From positions 1 through 5,352 of the forward strand of contig JACMOA010000127.1 in NCBI GenBank assembly GCA_014378225.1: 5,352 nucleotides of DNA. Reading direction: 5' to 3'. Origin of the DNA: Deinococcales bacterium. GTDB taxonomy: Bacteria > Deinococcota > Deinococci > Deinococcales > Deinococcaceae. Position numbers and translations under genes: made by a program. Positions within the stretch are counted from its first letter, which is position 1. Every line of letters begins with the position of its first letter. The notes below the pieces were generated by a model that worked only from the letters and a program-made list of their open reading frames with translations, made no database searches and was not told where the DNA came from. Shown piece by piece: positions 4,815-5,352 of this stretch.

Positions 4815-5352
4815 TCAGTCCGCTGAGGCTGCCTCAAGCGTTTCCCGAATCACTTCCTTGACCACTTCCACCTGCTCGTCTTCCTCGAGTTCGGCCACAA
4901 ACTTTTCGGCCATCATCGCGGCGCGGGTTCCGGTTCCCACACTGGTGGCAAGCTGGCGATAAACCGGGTCACTCACATCTCCAGCCGCAAAAATACCCTC
5001 CACTGAGGTGTAGATGTCGCCCTTCACATCCACATACCCGTCGTCGCGCAATTGCACCACGCCGCCCAGGAAATCGGTGTTGGGGATGTGTCCAATGAAG
5101 ATGAATAGGCCGTCTGTGGCGTAATCGTAAACCTCGCCCGTCTCGAGGTTCCGCAGGCGTACCCCAGACACGGTATCCCCACCTAGTACCGCTTCGGGAA
5201 CGGTGTTCCACACAAAGCGCATTTTGGGGTTGGCAAAGGCTCGAGTCTGAGCCACTTTGTTGGCCCGCAGGGTGTCGCGGCGGTGAATCAGGGTGACGGT
5301 ATCGGCAAAGCGGGTCAGGAACAGACCTTCTTCTACAGCGGCGTCCCCGCCC
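4815..5352 (-). CDS. trxB: Thioredoxin reductase, C-terminal part (cut by window edge)
   Basis: Thioredoxin reductase is a cytoplasmic flavoenzyme that uses NADPH to reduce thioredoxin. The visible 178 residues begin inside the NADPH domain: Gly-Gly-Asp-Ala-Ala-Val-Glu-Glu-Gly (1-9) and His-Arg-Arg-Asp-Thr-Leu-Arg (23-29), whose arginines bind the NADPH 2'-phosphate. The C-terminal FAD part follows, with Phe-Ile-Gly-His-Ile-Pro-Asn-Thr (85-92), Gly-Ile-Phe-Ala-Ala-Gly-Asp-Val (119-126) and Arg-Gln at 132-133. The frame stays open to the window edge, so the GTG at 5255 is internal. The N-terminal FAD domain and the redox-active Cys-x-x-Cys, normally about 20 residues before the first motif, lie just outside. 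After the conserved core comes an acidic tail (Glu-Leu-Glu-Glu-Asp-Glu-Gln...Ala-Ser-Ala-Asp) longer than in E. coli. The gene ends with its own terminator. Confidence 0.96.
   Translation of the reverse strand, partial: GGDAAVEEGLFLTRFADTVTLIHRRDTLRANKVAQTRAFANPKMRFVWNTVPEAVLGGDTVSGVRLRNLETGEVYDYATDGLFIFIGHIPNTDFLGGVVQLRDDGYVDVKGDIYTSVEGIFAAGDVSDPVYRQLATSVGTGTRAAMMAEKFVAELEEDEQVEVVKEVIRETLEAASAD

Larger units (their letters stand above)
540..5245. repeat. Highly iterated palindrome CTCGAG, 53 copies
   Basis: A hand count finds 53 copies of CTCGAG, first at 540-545 and last at 5240-5245, one per about 90 bases; base composition predicts about 1.5 in the whole window. Copies occur in every gene except the AT-rich remnant and the small gene at 3106-3360, on both strands' genes, and in the trxB-HD spacer (4790-4795). 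GCTCGAGG is the commonest context. In codon phase one they encode Leu-Glu, in the others Ala/Thr/Pro-Arg or Ser-Ser/Ser-Arg. The widest gaps inside the host-like DNA are 2033-2296 (sufD linker and core), 2981-3392 (sufD end and the small gene) and 4890-5141 (trxB). Confidence 0.95.

Noticed and set aside
540..5245. CTCGAG copies as a CRISPR array or tandem repeat
   Set aside because: Spacing is irregular (15 to over 400 bases), flanks differ, and copies lie inside conserved coding sequence.
1..5352. tRNA, rRNA or riboswitch
   Set aside because: No cloverleaf, conserved rRNA segment or riboswitch core was seen on either strand; the only gene-free stretches are short spacers.

Overview
This is a protein-dense chromosomal segment of a bacterium, most likely from the Deinococcus-Thermus phylum (Deinococcota). 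That assignment is an inference: it rests on sufD lying near a small Rieske ferredoxin gene, a thioredoxin reductase with an acidic C-terminal tail, and gene families that look familiar from that phylum. No single sequence marker proves it. Most of the window is rich in GC, but the first ~415 bases are only about 33% GC and look acquired.

Layout. Bases 1-414 hold the tail of an unrecognised AT-rich gene that is broken by an internal stop. From 458 to 3034 four plus-strand genes are packed tightly: a small lipoprotein, a short antitoxin-like protein, a PIN-domain toxin (VapC family) and sufD, which encodes an Fe-S cluster assembly scaffold subunit. An intrinsic terminator follows at 3068-3092. 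Three overlapping plus-strand genes come next: a small unknown gene of lower GC, a Rieske [2Fe-2S] ferredoxin and a uracil-DNA glycosylase superfamily protein. The glycosylase gene converges on, and overlaps by 19 bases, a minus-strand HD-domain hydrolase gene. Upstream of the hydrolase on the same strand lies trxB (3' part only, cut by the window edge), which ends in a strong terminator whose T-run touches the start codon of the HD gene.

How the genes work together. SufD and the Rieske protein fit an iron-sulfur assembly neighbourhood. sufB and sufC, the usual partners, are not in the window; sufD is instead preceded by a toxin-antitoxin pair and a lipoprotein, which suggests the suf locus was interrupted or rearranged. 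TrxB supplies reduced thioredoxin and the glycosylase is expected to act in base-excision repair, so the area has a redox and damage-maintenance flavour, though no functional link between these genes is shown.

The most striking signal is not a gene. The palindrome CTCGAG occurs 53 times between 540 and 5245 by my hand count, against about 1.5 expected from base composition. It falls in all three codon phases, on genes of both strands and at least once between genes, and it is absent from the AT-rich start of the window. It behaves like a highly iterated palindrome comparable to HIP1 of cyanobacteria.
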